NCBI RefSeq assembly: GCF_021530565.1
Contig: NZ_JAKGBI010000008.1
Span: 124,001-188,000 of the forward strand
Source: Pseudoalteromonas sp. SMS1
GTDB lineage: Bacteria; Pseudomonadota; Gammaproteobacteria; Enterobacterales; Alteromonadaceae
DNA length: 64,000 nt
Direction: 5' to 3'
The position numbers and the translations under genes are program-made. This document shows positions 37,788 through 45,055 of this stretch, in pieces. The notes beneath the pieces were generated by a model. That model searched no databases. It had not been told where the DNA came from and worked only from the letters and a program-made list of their open reading frames with translations. The first letter of the stretch is position 1, and each line of letters begins with the position of its first letter.

Positions 37788-38242
37788 TTAGTAAAACGCG
37801 AGCTGCCTCAGCTGAATGACCTCTGGTTGCACATTATCTTGCTCAACTTTGTCCCAAAACCCACTTTTCAACATGGGTGGGAAAACATCATTCTCTGCTA
37901 CAAATGATTTATCCTTAAACCCTGTATCCACAATAAACTCACTGACTGCCTCTACGGCTGTGCAATCAAGAGCTCCACCAACAAGATCGCAATGGTACCA
38001 AAATTTTACAGAGCGCTCTTCAGGCGTGTACATCTGCTCAATATACATAAGTTTGTTAACCGTTACATTCAGGCCTGTTTCTTCTTTTACTTCGCGGACC
38101 ACTGCTTCTTCCAAAGACTCGATACCCTTCACACCGCGCCTGGTGTAACTCAAAAGTCATACCTCCCCTCTCTTTTGTGATTCACCATCAGTAACTTTTC
38201 ATTATTTATCACAAATGCCCCAACAAATATTCTCTGTTTCAT
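37788..38242 (-). pseudogene. NUDIX hydrolase, disrupted by a stop and a frameshift
   Basis: Reading leftward from ATG 38242, 30 codons give a normal NUDIX N-terminus (MKQRIFVGAFVINNEKLLMV, then NHKREGRYDF). A TGA (38152-38150) then stands where the family has Trp. A further single-base loss follows in the glycine run before the NUDIX box, after which frame resumes as GVKGIESLEEAVVREVKEETG, the NUDIX box with its REVKEE metal ligands. The rest continues to 37788. Two separate lesions in one short stretch argue for a decayed gene. The 121-codon remnant from TTG 38153 lacks the first beta strands and is unlikely to work. The substrate of the ancestor is unknown. Confidence 0.8.
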
Positions 38243-38794
38243 CGTATCCCCTATTATTTTTATAGACGTTTTCAAAAACACCACTGCAAAACAAAGGTAT
38301 TTTTACATAGGCTGTTACTCATTTTGACTTATCGAAAGTCAGATTTAAATCTGTATTACTAACTCAGGTTGAGCTCTGGCAGCGTCATTGTCATCCGACT
38401 TGGTCGGTTTAAAATCTCATGAAAAAGATCACTCAACGCTGTCTATGATTCATTTAATAAGACTTCAATTTGTTCGCTTTCTTCCAAAACTGGGGAATAA
38501 TAGTTCGAAAAGCAGTTCTAAAAAGAGTACGTTTTATCGACTTAAAAGTACCCTACTCTTTGCAGATCTTGTGATAATTTTTAAGTATGTGCATGCCAAA
38601 TACAGAGCACACTATGTCGGACACAAACAAAAAGCACCATTCACTGCGCAACCTCTGGATGAGTTTCAAAGTTGTTATCGAAGATAATGTTTTTTAGGTA
38701 CGTAATTATTTGCCAGTTTATAACAAAATCACAACGATTTATTGATCGAGGTGCATTCTGTTACGAGCGTCAGCTAAACTGCCGTGTGTTTATG
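38243..38794. other. Long intergenic region, no recognised gene
   Basis: 552 bases between the broken NUDIX gene and the end of the MCE operon. An open frame on the plus strand (38388-38687, 99 codons) gives a lysine- and serine-rich, low-complexity protein with no motif or ribosome site; I do not call it. It may be remnant sequence left by decay of neighbouring genes. Confidence 0.4.
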
Positions 38795-39601
38795 TTATGG
38801 CACTAACGAAAAAGAGGCAACGCGCCGCTGAAAGTAGCTTGCACTTTTCGTGTCACCAATTGATGTGTAGTACTGAGCCATAAGGACATAACAATCTTTG
38901 ATCCTGTTGGTAAGTTCTAACTGTGAAAAATGCGTAATGGCACTTTTTAAGGCCGCAACTGCGCTCTTGTCGCGTCTTTCAACTCGCCACTGCGCATTTT
39001 GGTACATTACAAAGGACATCACTTCTATATTCTCTAACTTGGCAGCTGACTTCAACGCCGCTAACAGCTGTAGATCTTTATCCAATGCTGAGAAGTCAAC
39101 CACTTCTTTTGCATACTTTTTTAATAACCATCGATAATACACTGACTTTTCAGGATCAGTCTCATATGCAGTCACCAATCCGCTGACAAGCGCGACTGCC
39201 TTTTCTTTATTTCCTTTTGTAAATGCCTGTTTGGCTTGAATAGCTTGGATTGAATACGACAGATTAATGCCTTCATACTGTTGCATCGTTTCTACTTGCA
39301 ATATGTAATCATCCACTTGAGCATATTGATTTTTATCAACATAGACCGAAGCTTGTTTTAGTAAAGATAACCCCATCAATGTAATATCATTGCGTAAACT
39401 GGCATATTTGTAGGCTGTTTGATAGTTTAACAGTGCTTGATCAAGCCTTTGCTCTTGACGTTTTCGGTCTCCTCTTGCCATCCACGTCATCGCCAAACTT
39501 TTATACCTTGTGACGCTATAGTTTTTCTCAGGCGCACTAGAGCAGCCCAAATTAAAGCAACACATAAACATAATGACGATATATCCAAACCCTTTAATCA
39601 T
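38795..39601 (-). CDS. Lipoprotein with TPR-like helices, MCE operon member
   Basis: This 268-residue lipoprotein has the signal sequence MIKGFGYIVIMFMCCFNLGCSSAP with lipobox LGC; the residue after Cys is Ser, favouring the outer membrane. The rest is helical with TPR-like spacing (RLDQALLNYQTAYKYASLR, KEKAVALVSGLVTAY, TSIGDTKSASYF). I start at 39601, which overlaps the MCE-protein stop (ATGATTAA), rather than 14 codons upstream. Its place as last gene of an MCE operon suggests an outer-membrane partner for the lipid shuttle, comparable in position to small Mla-system lipoproteins. No function is established for this protein. Confidence 0.7.
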   Translation of the reverse strand: MIKGFGYIVIMFMCCFNLGCSSAPEKNYSVTRYKSLAMTWMARGDRKRQEQRLDQALLNYQTAYKYASLRNDITLMGLSLLKQASVYVDKNQYAQVDDYILQVETMQQYEGINLSYSIQAIQAKQAFTKGNKEKAVALVSGLVTAYETDPEKSVYYRWLLKKYAKEVVDFSALDKDLQLLAALKSAAKLENIEVMSFVMYQNAQWRVERRDKSAVAALKSAITHFSQLELTNRIKDCYVLMAQYYTSIGDTKSASYFQRRVASFSLVP

Positions 39602-40631
39602 GCATCTCAATCCCTGTGCTTTGAGGTGGTTTCTCAATGCCATCTTTGAGTATTGGGTGGTTATTCAGCGCTTGGAGCGTCTTGTCCATTTTATCTAGTA
39701 CCTGTTGCATACTATGAATCGCAATTGCAAATTGCTCTCGCTCACTATGCACTTCTTTGAGCATAATCTGCATTACTGTCAGGCTTTCATTCAAGTTACT
39801 CAGTACCACTGGCAATTGCCGATCTGTTACTTCTCCTATAATTGTCACAGGCTCATTGTAATGCGTGAGTGTTGTCTGAGCTTGATTCATCAACCGTTCG
39901 GTTGTCTGCAAAGTCTGGTTAAGCTGACTTATTACATTTGGCATTTGCGCCAAAAGCTGCTGACTTTGCAGCAATGTTTTCTCTGCATCAGGTAGCAAAT
40001 CACTGTCTTTCACTTTCTCACTGACAGTCATCAAGTTGTCGCTAATTTTGGCCACTCTATCCAATACTTTAAAAATAGCCCCAGCTTCTGGGTTGTCTTC
40101 TTTTTGAAAGTTTTGCAACAGCTGATTAATGCTGGACAAAATTGACTCTATGTCATCACCAGGCTGTACAATATAGCCTTGCTCACTAAAACGCCTGCCT
40201 AGTTCGCTGTTAATATGTGGGATCAAGCTATTCGGTGCCAACGCCTTATAGTTTTGTACCACTTTTATATCTGGAAGTATCAACTCAAATGTCGTTACAT
40301 CATCAAAAATAGGGTGTTGCTCGCCAGCGAGCACGGCATATTCAACCACCTTAGATTGGTATTCACTGAACACCCAGAGGTCAACTTCGATGTCATTTGT
40401 TTGATGATTTAACCTAAACCCGTCAATACGGCCGATTTTTAGTCCTTTAAAATAAACAGCGGGTAACGAGCTCAGGCCACTTGCATCGTTAAGCACCGTT
40501 TTAAAATACGTCTTTTCTGAAAACGTATGATTATTTACCAATATCATCGCCGTGAAAACAACCAATAAGACAATACCTGCAATACCAAAAGCCAGCACAA
40601 TATTATTGGTTTTTTTGGGGCTATGTTGCAT
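39594..40631 (-). CDS. MCE-domain protein of an Mla/Pqi-type transporter
   Basis: This 345-residue protein has an N-terminal membrane anchor (NIVLAFGIAGIVLLVVFTAMILV), then one MCE domain (about 40-115: DASGLSSLPAVYFKGLKIGRIDGFRL) and a long helical tail (about 150-335) rich in coiled-coil heptads (SSINQLLQNF, QQLLAQMPNVISQLNQTLQ). MCE proteins bind the MlaE-type permease and carry lipids through the periplasm; the long helices may form a channel or needle. It sits between the ATPase and the lipoprotein gene. Which lipid is moved, and in which direction, cannot be inferred. Confidence 0.88.
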   Translation of the reverse strand: MQHSPKKTNNIVLAFGIAGIVLLVVFTAMILVNNHTFSEKTYFKTVLNDASGLSSLPAVYFKGLKIGRIDGFRLNHQTNDIEVDLWVFSEYQSKVVEYAVLAGEQHPIFDDVTTFELILPDIKVVQNYKALAPNSLIPHINSELGRRFSEQGYIVQPGDDIESILSSINQLLQNFQKEDNPEAGAIFKVLDRVAKISDNLMTVSEKVKDSDLLPDAEKTLLQSQQLLAQMPNVISQLNQTLQTTERLMNQAQTTLTHYNEPVTIIGEVTDRQLPVVLSNLNESLTVMQIMLKEVHSEREQFAIAIHSMQQVLDKMDKTLQALNNHPILKDGIEKPPQSTGIEMHD

Positions 40632-40634
40632 CCG

Positions 40635-41300
40635 TTAATGCTCCGAAAAACACACTGTGCTGTTTAGTTCCAATTGTGTGTCTGCAAGCTTGTCTATGAC
40701 TTCCTTACGGTTTGAACACAAAATTAGCGTGGTACCTTTCTCTTTCAAACAAAGTAGAAGATCTAACACATAGTGACTCCATTGGTCGTCAATTTCTGTC
40801 ATGGGAGCGTCCCACACAACGGCTTTGGGCTTCAATAACAGTGCTCGTGCCAAACCAGCCAAAGAGGCTTGACCAGAAGACAGTTGCTCAGTTCTTTGAG
40901 CGAGGTAGTGTTCTAGGGCAAATTCTCTCGCGATTGATTTAACTCGCGCTAGCTTTTCTAACTTGCAAACGTCTTTGTAGTGACGATTTAACGGTAACAT
41001 CAAATTTTCTTCTAAGGTTAAATTAGAAATTAAACCTGACAACTGGAACACAACTCCTAGGTTACGTCTGAACTCTGAGTAAGACTGCGCGTTCATACTC
41101 TTTACCGAGACGTTATCAATTAACATCTCCCCGCTATCTGGCCTAATGATGTCACTGGCGATGCTAAAAAACAGGGTTTTTCCACACCCAGACCGACCAG
41201 AGATCACTAAACACTGGCCACTGCCAACCTGTACATTTAGGTCACTAAACACCTTCCTATTTTTGATTGAGTGATTAATGTTTTTGAACTCTATATTCAT
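40635..41300 (-). CDS. MlaF-like ABC ATPase lacking catalytic Glu and switch His
   Basis: This 221-residue ABC ATPase, from ATG 41300, has Walker A GRSGCGKT (35-42), Q-loop Gln86 in VVFQLSG and signature LSSGQ (140-144). Two key residues are changed: after Walker B Asp164 the catalytic Glu is Ala165 (VVWDAP where the family has DEP), and the H-loop His is Asn197 (LILCSNRKE where VTHD is usual). Such changes usually abolish or slow ATP hydrolysis. It follows the MlaE-like permease by two bases and precedes the MCE gene by three. The permease and MCE protein look normal, so either hydrolysis is unusual or this subunit acts with another ATPase. Confidence 0.88.
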   Translation of the reverse strand: MNIEFKNINHSIKNRKVFSDLNVQVGSGQCLVISGRSGCGKTLFFSIASDIIRPDSGEMLIDNVSVKSMNAQSYSEFRRNLGVVFQLSGLISNLTLEENLMLPLNRHYKDVCKLEKLARVKSIAREFALEHYLAQRTEQLSSGQASLAGLARALLLKPKAVVWDAPMTEIDDQWSHYVLDLLLCLKEKGTTLILCSNRKEVIDKLADTQLELNSTVCFSEH

Positions 41301-41302
41301 AC

Positions 41303-42055
41303 CTAATTGCCCACTAAAACAAGGTAAAGCAAAGTAAGTCCTACATGGATTAAACACAATGAAACTAATCCTCGCCCAACGGCTTTAATATTCCGTTGCG
41401 GTACCTCGGTAATCGCCCTATTTACCGTGAGCCCGTGATAACTAGAAATAAGACTAATGAATAAGCCAGATAGCGCGACTTTGACCAGCATAATGACAAT
41501 GTCCAACCAATGCAGCTCACCAATTAAGCGTGCGAAAAAAGTACTGACAGGTATCGATTGAAAAGCATTACTGACTAAGTAGCCACCAAAAATCCCGCAC
41601 GCCACAAAGTAGCTCATTAATAAAACCAATGAGATCACCATGCCCAACACCCTAGGGGCAACCAAATAAGAAATTGGAGAAACCCCCATGGAGATCAGTG
41701 CATCAATCTCTTTGCTCACAACCATATTTCCGAGTTCAGTAGTAATGGCTGTGCCAGACCTTGCTAGTACGATGAAGCACACTATAAATGGGCCTAAATC
41801 ACGTACTATGGTGGAAATTAGAATGTCGTAAATCCAGTTACCTTGGCCTATCGCTGCCAAAAGCGGATAACCCTGAACAATTATCAAGGCACCAATCAAC
41901 ATCGCTATCAACACGACGAGGCCAAGCGCTTCGACACCTGTAAACCGAACCTGCCTAACCAATACATCAAAACTGATAGAGCGGTTACGATGGAAAAAAA
42001 TAAAGTCTGAAATGACGTATGCTGAGAAAGGCAAAAATCCATATGCAATCATCAC
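41303..42055 (-). CDS. MlaE-family ABC permease
   Basis: This 250-residue inner-membrane protein has five or six helices and the MlaE core: LARSGTAITTELGNM, VVSKEIDALISMGVSPISYLVAPR (the helix that contacts the ATPase) and PQRNIKAVGRGL. It heads the MCE operon (permease, ATPase, MCE protein, lipoprotein). MlaE-type permeases move phospholipids between the inner membrane and the periplasmic MCE ring. An N-terminal interfacial helix typical of MlaE is present. There is no MlaB (STAS) or MlaC in the operon. Confidence 0.9.
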   Translation of the reverse strand: MMIAYGFLPFSAYVISDFIFFHRNRSISFDVLVRQVRFTGVEALGLVVLIAMLIGALIIVQGYPLLAAIGQGNWIYDILISTIVRDLGPFIVCFIVLARSGTAITTELGNMVVSKEIDALISMGVSPISYLVAPRVLGMVISLVLLMSYFVACGIFGGYLVSNAFQSIPVSTFFARLIGELHWLDIVIMLVKVALSGLFISLISSYHGLTVNRAITEVPQRNIKAVGRGLVSLCLIHVGLTLLYLVLVGN

Positions 42056-42193
42056 TGAACCTCATCTTCAGAGTGCAGTTGATTCAACATGAAAGATCTT
42101 CTGTGTAATTATTCGTTCTTTAAGATTAGCAGAACAACGGAAAAGTTGAGTTACTGGTAGAGAAAAAATCACAATGTTGCTTTCTTCAGTTTA

Positions 42194-42224
42194 TTGACAT
42201 ACAAGCATTTTTATTCGCTATAAA
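42194..42224 (+). promoter_or_regulatory. Putative acpH promoter
   Basis: TTGACA (42194-42199) and TATAAA (42219-42224) are 19 bases apart, slightly longer than ideal, about 130 bases before the acpH start in the 297-base divergent gap. Confidence 0.45.
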
Positions 42225-42352
42225 ATTTGGACATACTGATTGTTCTCAACTGAATTAACATTGATAAATCGGCGAATAGCCCTTATAAACTTAGCATGGC
42301 CTAACAACCATTCACTGGAATCTAAAATCCACTGTCTTGCAAAGGTATTTAT

Positions 42353-42943
42353 TTGAATTATGTAGCGCACTTGTTTTTGGCACAAAATAACGCCGACTCC
42401 TATTTTGGAAATTTACTCGGAGACTTTCAAAAAGGGCTGGATCCGAGTGCGCTCAACCCACGAGTTAAAAAAGGACTGGCCAATCATATTTTGGTAGATA
42501 AGTTCACTGACCAGCATGAAGCAGTGAAGTACTCTAAATCATTGTTCAGCGACAAAAGGAAACGCTTTTCTGGCGTCGCATTGGATGTTTTGTACGATCA
42601 TTTGCTCATTTCTAACTGGTATGTGTTCTACTCAGAAGACTTCGAGTCTTTCAAAAAACGGAGCTATTCCCTTTTACAACAAAACATCACATACATGCCG
42701 GTCAGGATGCAGTACGTGGTGGGCAATATCATCACGCATGATTGGTTTGCACATTATCAGTCTTTGCAGGGAACTAACCAAGCTTTGGACAATATCTCCA
42801 AACGCATACGGTTTAACAATCAATTTGCAGGTATCGGCGAAGAGATAGAAGCAAACTTTGCTGAACTTGAGCAATTATTTTTGGGATTTTTTCCCGAACT
42901 ACTCAACCATGTATCAAGCTGTGGCATCGAGTCCTCAGCTTAA
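42353..42943 (+). CDS. acpH: Acyl carrier protein phosphodiesterase
   Basis: This 196-residue protein resembles E. coli AcpH, which removes phosphopantetheine from holo-ACP. The start MNYVAHLFLAQNNADSYFGN matches the family N-terminus (MNFLAHL in E. coli), which requires the TTG at 42353; AAAGGT lies upstream. Also visible are NLLGDFQKG, HILVDKFTDQHEAV, the metal-binding-type VALDVLYDHLLI and HDWFAHYQSL. It is divergent from the MCE operon and followed by the VOC gene. Confidence 0.85.
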   Translation: MNYVAHLFLAQNNADSYFGNLLGDFQKGLDPSALNPRVKKGLANHILVDKFTDQHEAVKYSKSLFSDKRKRFSGVALDVLYDHLLISNWYVFYSEDFESFKKRSYSLLQQNITYMPVRMQYVVGNIITHDWFAHYQSLQGTNQALDNISKRIRFNNQFAGIGEEIEANFAELEQLFLGFFPELLNHVSSCGIESSA

Positions 42944-42999
42944 AAACAACAATGATAAATCAATAAGCTCAATGAAATTAGAACAAGGATCCATATGTT

Positions 43000-43371
43000 A
43001 TGAAACTGAACCAAGTCACTCTGCCTGTCATTGACATGAACAAGGCCGTCGCGTTTTATCAGTTGCTCGGCTTCACGTTAATCGTTGATACGCCGCATTA
43101 TGCTCGATTTGAATGCCCTGAAGGAGACAGTACATTTTCTCTCTCTTTGGAATCTGCAGCATTTAACAATGGCGCAACCATTTATTTTGAACACGAACAG
43201 TTAGAAGAATGGGTTCATACGCTACTAGATAAAGGTGTGACATTTGAGCAATTGCCCACTATGGAACGCTACTTATGGAAAGAGGCCATCCTGTTTGACC
43301 CTTCAGGGAATCAAATAAAGTTGTATTGGGCTGGCGAAAATCGCCGCAATCCCCCCTGGCGTGTTAATTGA
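43000..43371 (+). CDS. VOC-family (glyoxalase/bleomycin-resistance fold) protein
   Basis: A 123-residue protein with the vicinal-oxygen-chelate fold: LNQVTLPVIDMNKAVAFYQLLGF at the N-terminus, YFEHEQLEEWVHTLLDKGV in the middle, and the closing strand AILFDPSGNQIKLYWAGENRRNPPW with the metal-ligand Glu replaced by Lys (NQIKLY). Family members isomerise, cleave or sequester small molecules; no substrate is indicated. The lost ligand suggests a binding rather than enzymatic role. It converges with the HD-GYP gene, ending 15 bases from it. Confidence 0.82.
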   Translation: MKLNQVTLPVIDMNKAVAFYQLLGFTLIVDTPHYARFECPEGDSTFSLSLESAAFNNGATIYFEHEQLEEWVHTLLDKGVTFEQLPTMERYLWKEAILFDPSGNQIKLYWAGENRRNPPWRVN

Positions 43372-43386
43372 TCCCGTTCACTAAGG

Positions 43387-45039
43387 TCAATCTGAGCCGT
43401 AGCCCGGAATTTTGGTCACATCAACCTCATCAATCTGTTCGGGCTTTAGATACTCCTTCGCATAATCAAGGTATACGCCAGAATTGACAAACACATCGAA
43501 TAAATCTGGGTCAATGTGATCGCCGAGCTTCATTTTCCCCATAATGAATAAACATTCACTGAGCGGTTTGGCATCCTTGTACGGTCTGTCTGCGGCAGTT
43601 AAAGCTTCAAAAATATCCGCGATTGCCATAATTCTTGCGGGGACCGACATTTGTTCTCGAGTCAATCCTTTTGGGTAGCCTGTGCCATCCATTTTTTCAT
43701 GATGGCCACCAGCAAATTCAGGCACGCGACGAAGGTGCTTAGGAAAAGGCAGCGCCTCCAACATTTCTAGTGTGATATCCATGTGTTTATTTATAACTAA
43801 CCTCTCTTCTTTGGTCAGTGTGCCTCTGGCAATACTTAAGTTATACACTTCTTCTTCACTCAGTAAGGGCTGAGAGTTAGATGCGATTTCAACACAAAAG
43901 CGGTCAGCCAAGGCTTGCACCCTTTGTTGATCTTCTTCTCTCATAAACTCACCACCAATATTCGCCTTTTGCAAAAAAGCACTTTCTTCGTCGAGCTCTG
44001 CCAGTTTGCACGCTAACTCTTGCTTCAACTGGTTGGCATTTTCTTGCTCATCGAGTACTTCTGCTCGAACAATGTCTTTTGTATAGCTTAGCTCCACGTC
44101 ACGTTTTGCAATTTCTATTTTCGCAACAACCAGCTCAATCCTATCGTAAACGGAGTGCAGTTTTGTGGCCTTATCCATGACATATTCAGGGATAGCAATT
44201 TTTCCACAGTCATGTAACCATCCCGCGAGTGACAATTCATGCCTATCAGCTTGGTCCATTCTAAATTCAGCCATTGGCCCTTGTTTTGCGTTGTGCACAG
44301 CTTCAGCTATCATCATGGTTAATTCAGGAACGCGTCTACAATGCCCTCCCGTATACGGTGACTTTTCATCAATGGCTTTTGCAATCAAACGTGTAAAGGC
44401 TTGAAACAGTGTTTCCATATCATCAATAAGCTGACGGTTTGTAATGGCCACTGCCGCCAAGGAGGTGATCGAGCATATCAATTCCACTAGCGAGGTAGAA
44501 AACGGTACAACCTTACCGTTGCTTCTGGGGTTAATGAGCTGTAGTACGCCATTGAGATCTCTCTCATGGTTTGCCATAGGGACTGTCAGTACTGATTGAG
44601 TGTGGTATCCGGTCTTTTTATCCATTGCACGCGCTGCTGATAAATCATAGGCACTGCAATCATATACATCGTCTATGCGGATCAGTTCTTTCTTAGCTGC
44701 TGCTAGCGCCACCAATGCGCTTTCATTCGGCTTGCCACTTTCCAGATAAATAGGAATAGATGGAAAAGGGATCTCTACACCGGACGTACCACCCATATGC
44801 ATCCCTAATGGCTCATTTATCAGCGTAGCAAAATTGAGCTGCTCATCCTCCGAAACAGCGTAAATCGTGCCACCTTCAGCGTTACTCAAAGCAATCGCAG
44901 ACTCTAAAATATGCTCTAATAATCTGTCTGTGTCATGCTCAGCAGACAGCTCGGTTGCCAACTTCAATAAATGCTTGAGTGCAATATTGCTTTCTACAAG
45001 TACTTCTTCAGTGACTGTTTTACTAATAGACAAATCCAT
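43387..45039 (-). CDS. GAF and HD-GYP phosphodiesterase, last gene of the six-gene operon
   Basis: This 550-residue cytoplasmic protein has a GAF domain (about 20-205) and an HD-GYP domain: GHCRRVPELTMMIAEAV, WLHDCGKIAIPEYVMDK, KHMDITLEML and AGGHHEKMDGTGYPKGL, followed by IADIFEALTAADRPY. These are the metal and cyclic di-GMP residues of the family. Between the HD and GYP parts is a roughly 110-residue insertion rich in charged helical sequence (about 320-430), probably coiled coil. It should degrade cyclic di-GMP, possibly under control of a ligand bound by the GAF domain. It starts 16 bases after the cyclase gene. Confidence 0.9.
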   Translation of the reverse strand: MDLSISKTVTEEVLVESNIALKHLLKLATELSAEHDTDRLLEHILESAIALSNAEGGTIYAVSEDEQLNFATLINEPLGMHMGGTSGVEIPFPSIPIYLESGKPNESALVALAAAKKELIRIDDVYDCSAYDLSAARAMDKKTGYHTQSVLTVPMANHERDLNGVLQLINPRSNGKVVPFSTSLVELICSITSLAAVAITNRQLIDDMETLFQAFTRLIAKAIDEKSPYTGGHCRRVPELTMMIAEAVHNAKQGPMAEFRMDQADRHELSLAGWLHDCGKIAIPEYVMDKATKLHSVYDRIELVVAKIEIAKRDVELSYTKDIVRAEVLDEQENANQLKQELACKLAELDEESAFLQKANIGGEFMREEDQQRVQALADRFCVEIASNSQPLLSEEEVYNLSIARGTLTKEERLVINKHMDITLEMLEALPFPKHLRRVPEFAGGHHEKMDGTGYPKGLTREQMSVPARIMAIADIFEALTAADRPYKDAKPLSECLFIMGKMKLGDHIDPDLFDVFVNSGVYLDYAKEYLKPEQIDEVDVTKIPGYGSD

Positions 45040-45055
45040 GACCCATCATGCCTTT

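Noticed and set aside
38150..38152. In-frame TGA in the NUDIX gene as selenocysteine or recoding
   Set aside because: The family has Trp here, not Cys, and a separate frameshift follows within 30 bases. No selenocysteine-type element was evident, so decay is simpler.
38388..38687. A 99-codon open frame on the plus strand in the 552-base gap
   Set aside because: No ribosome site, no recognisable domain and unbalanced Lys/Ser composition; it cannot be supported as a gene.
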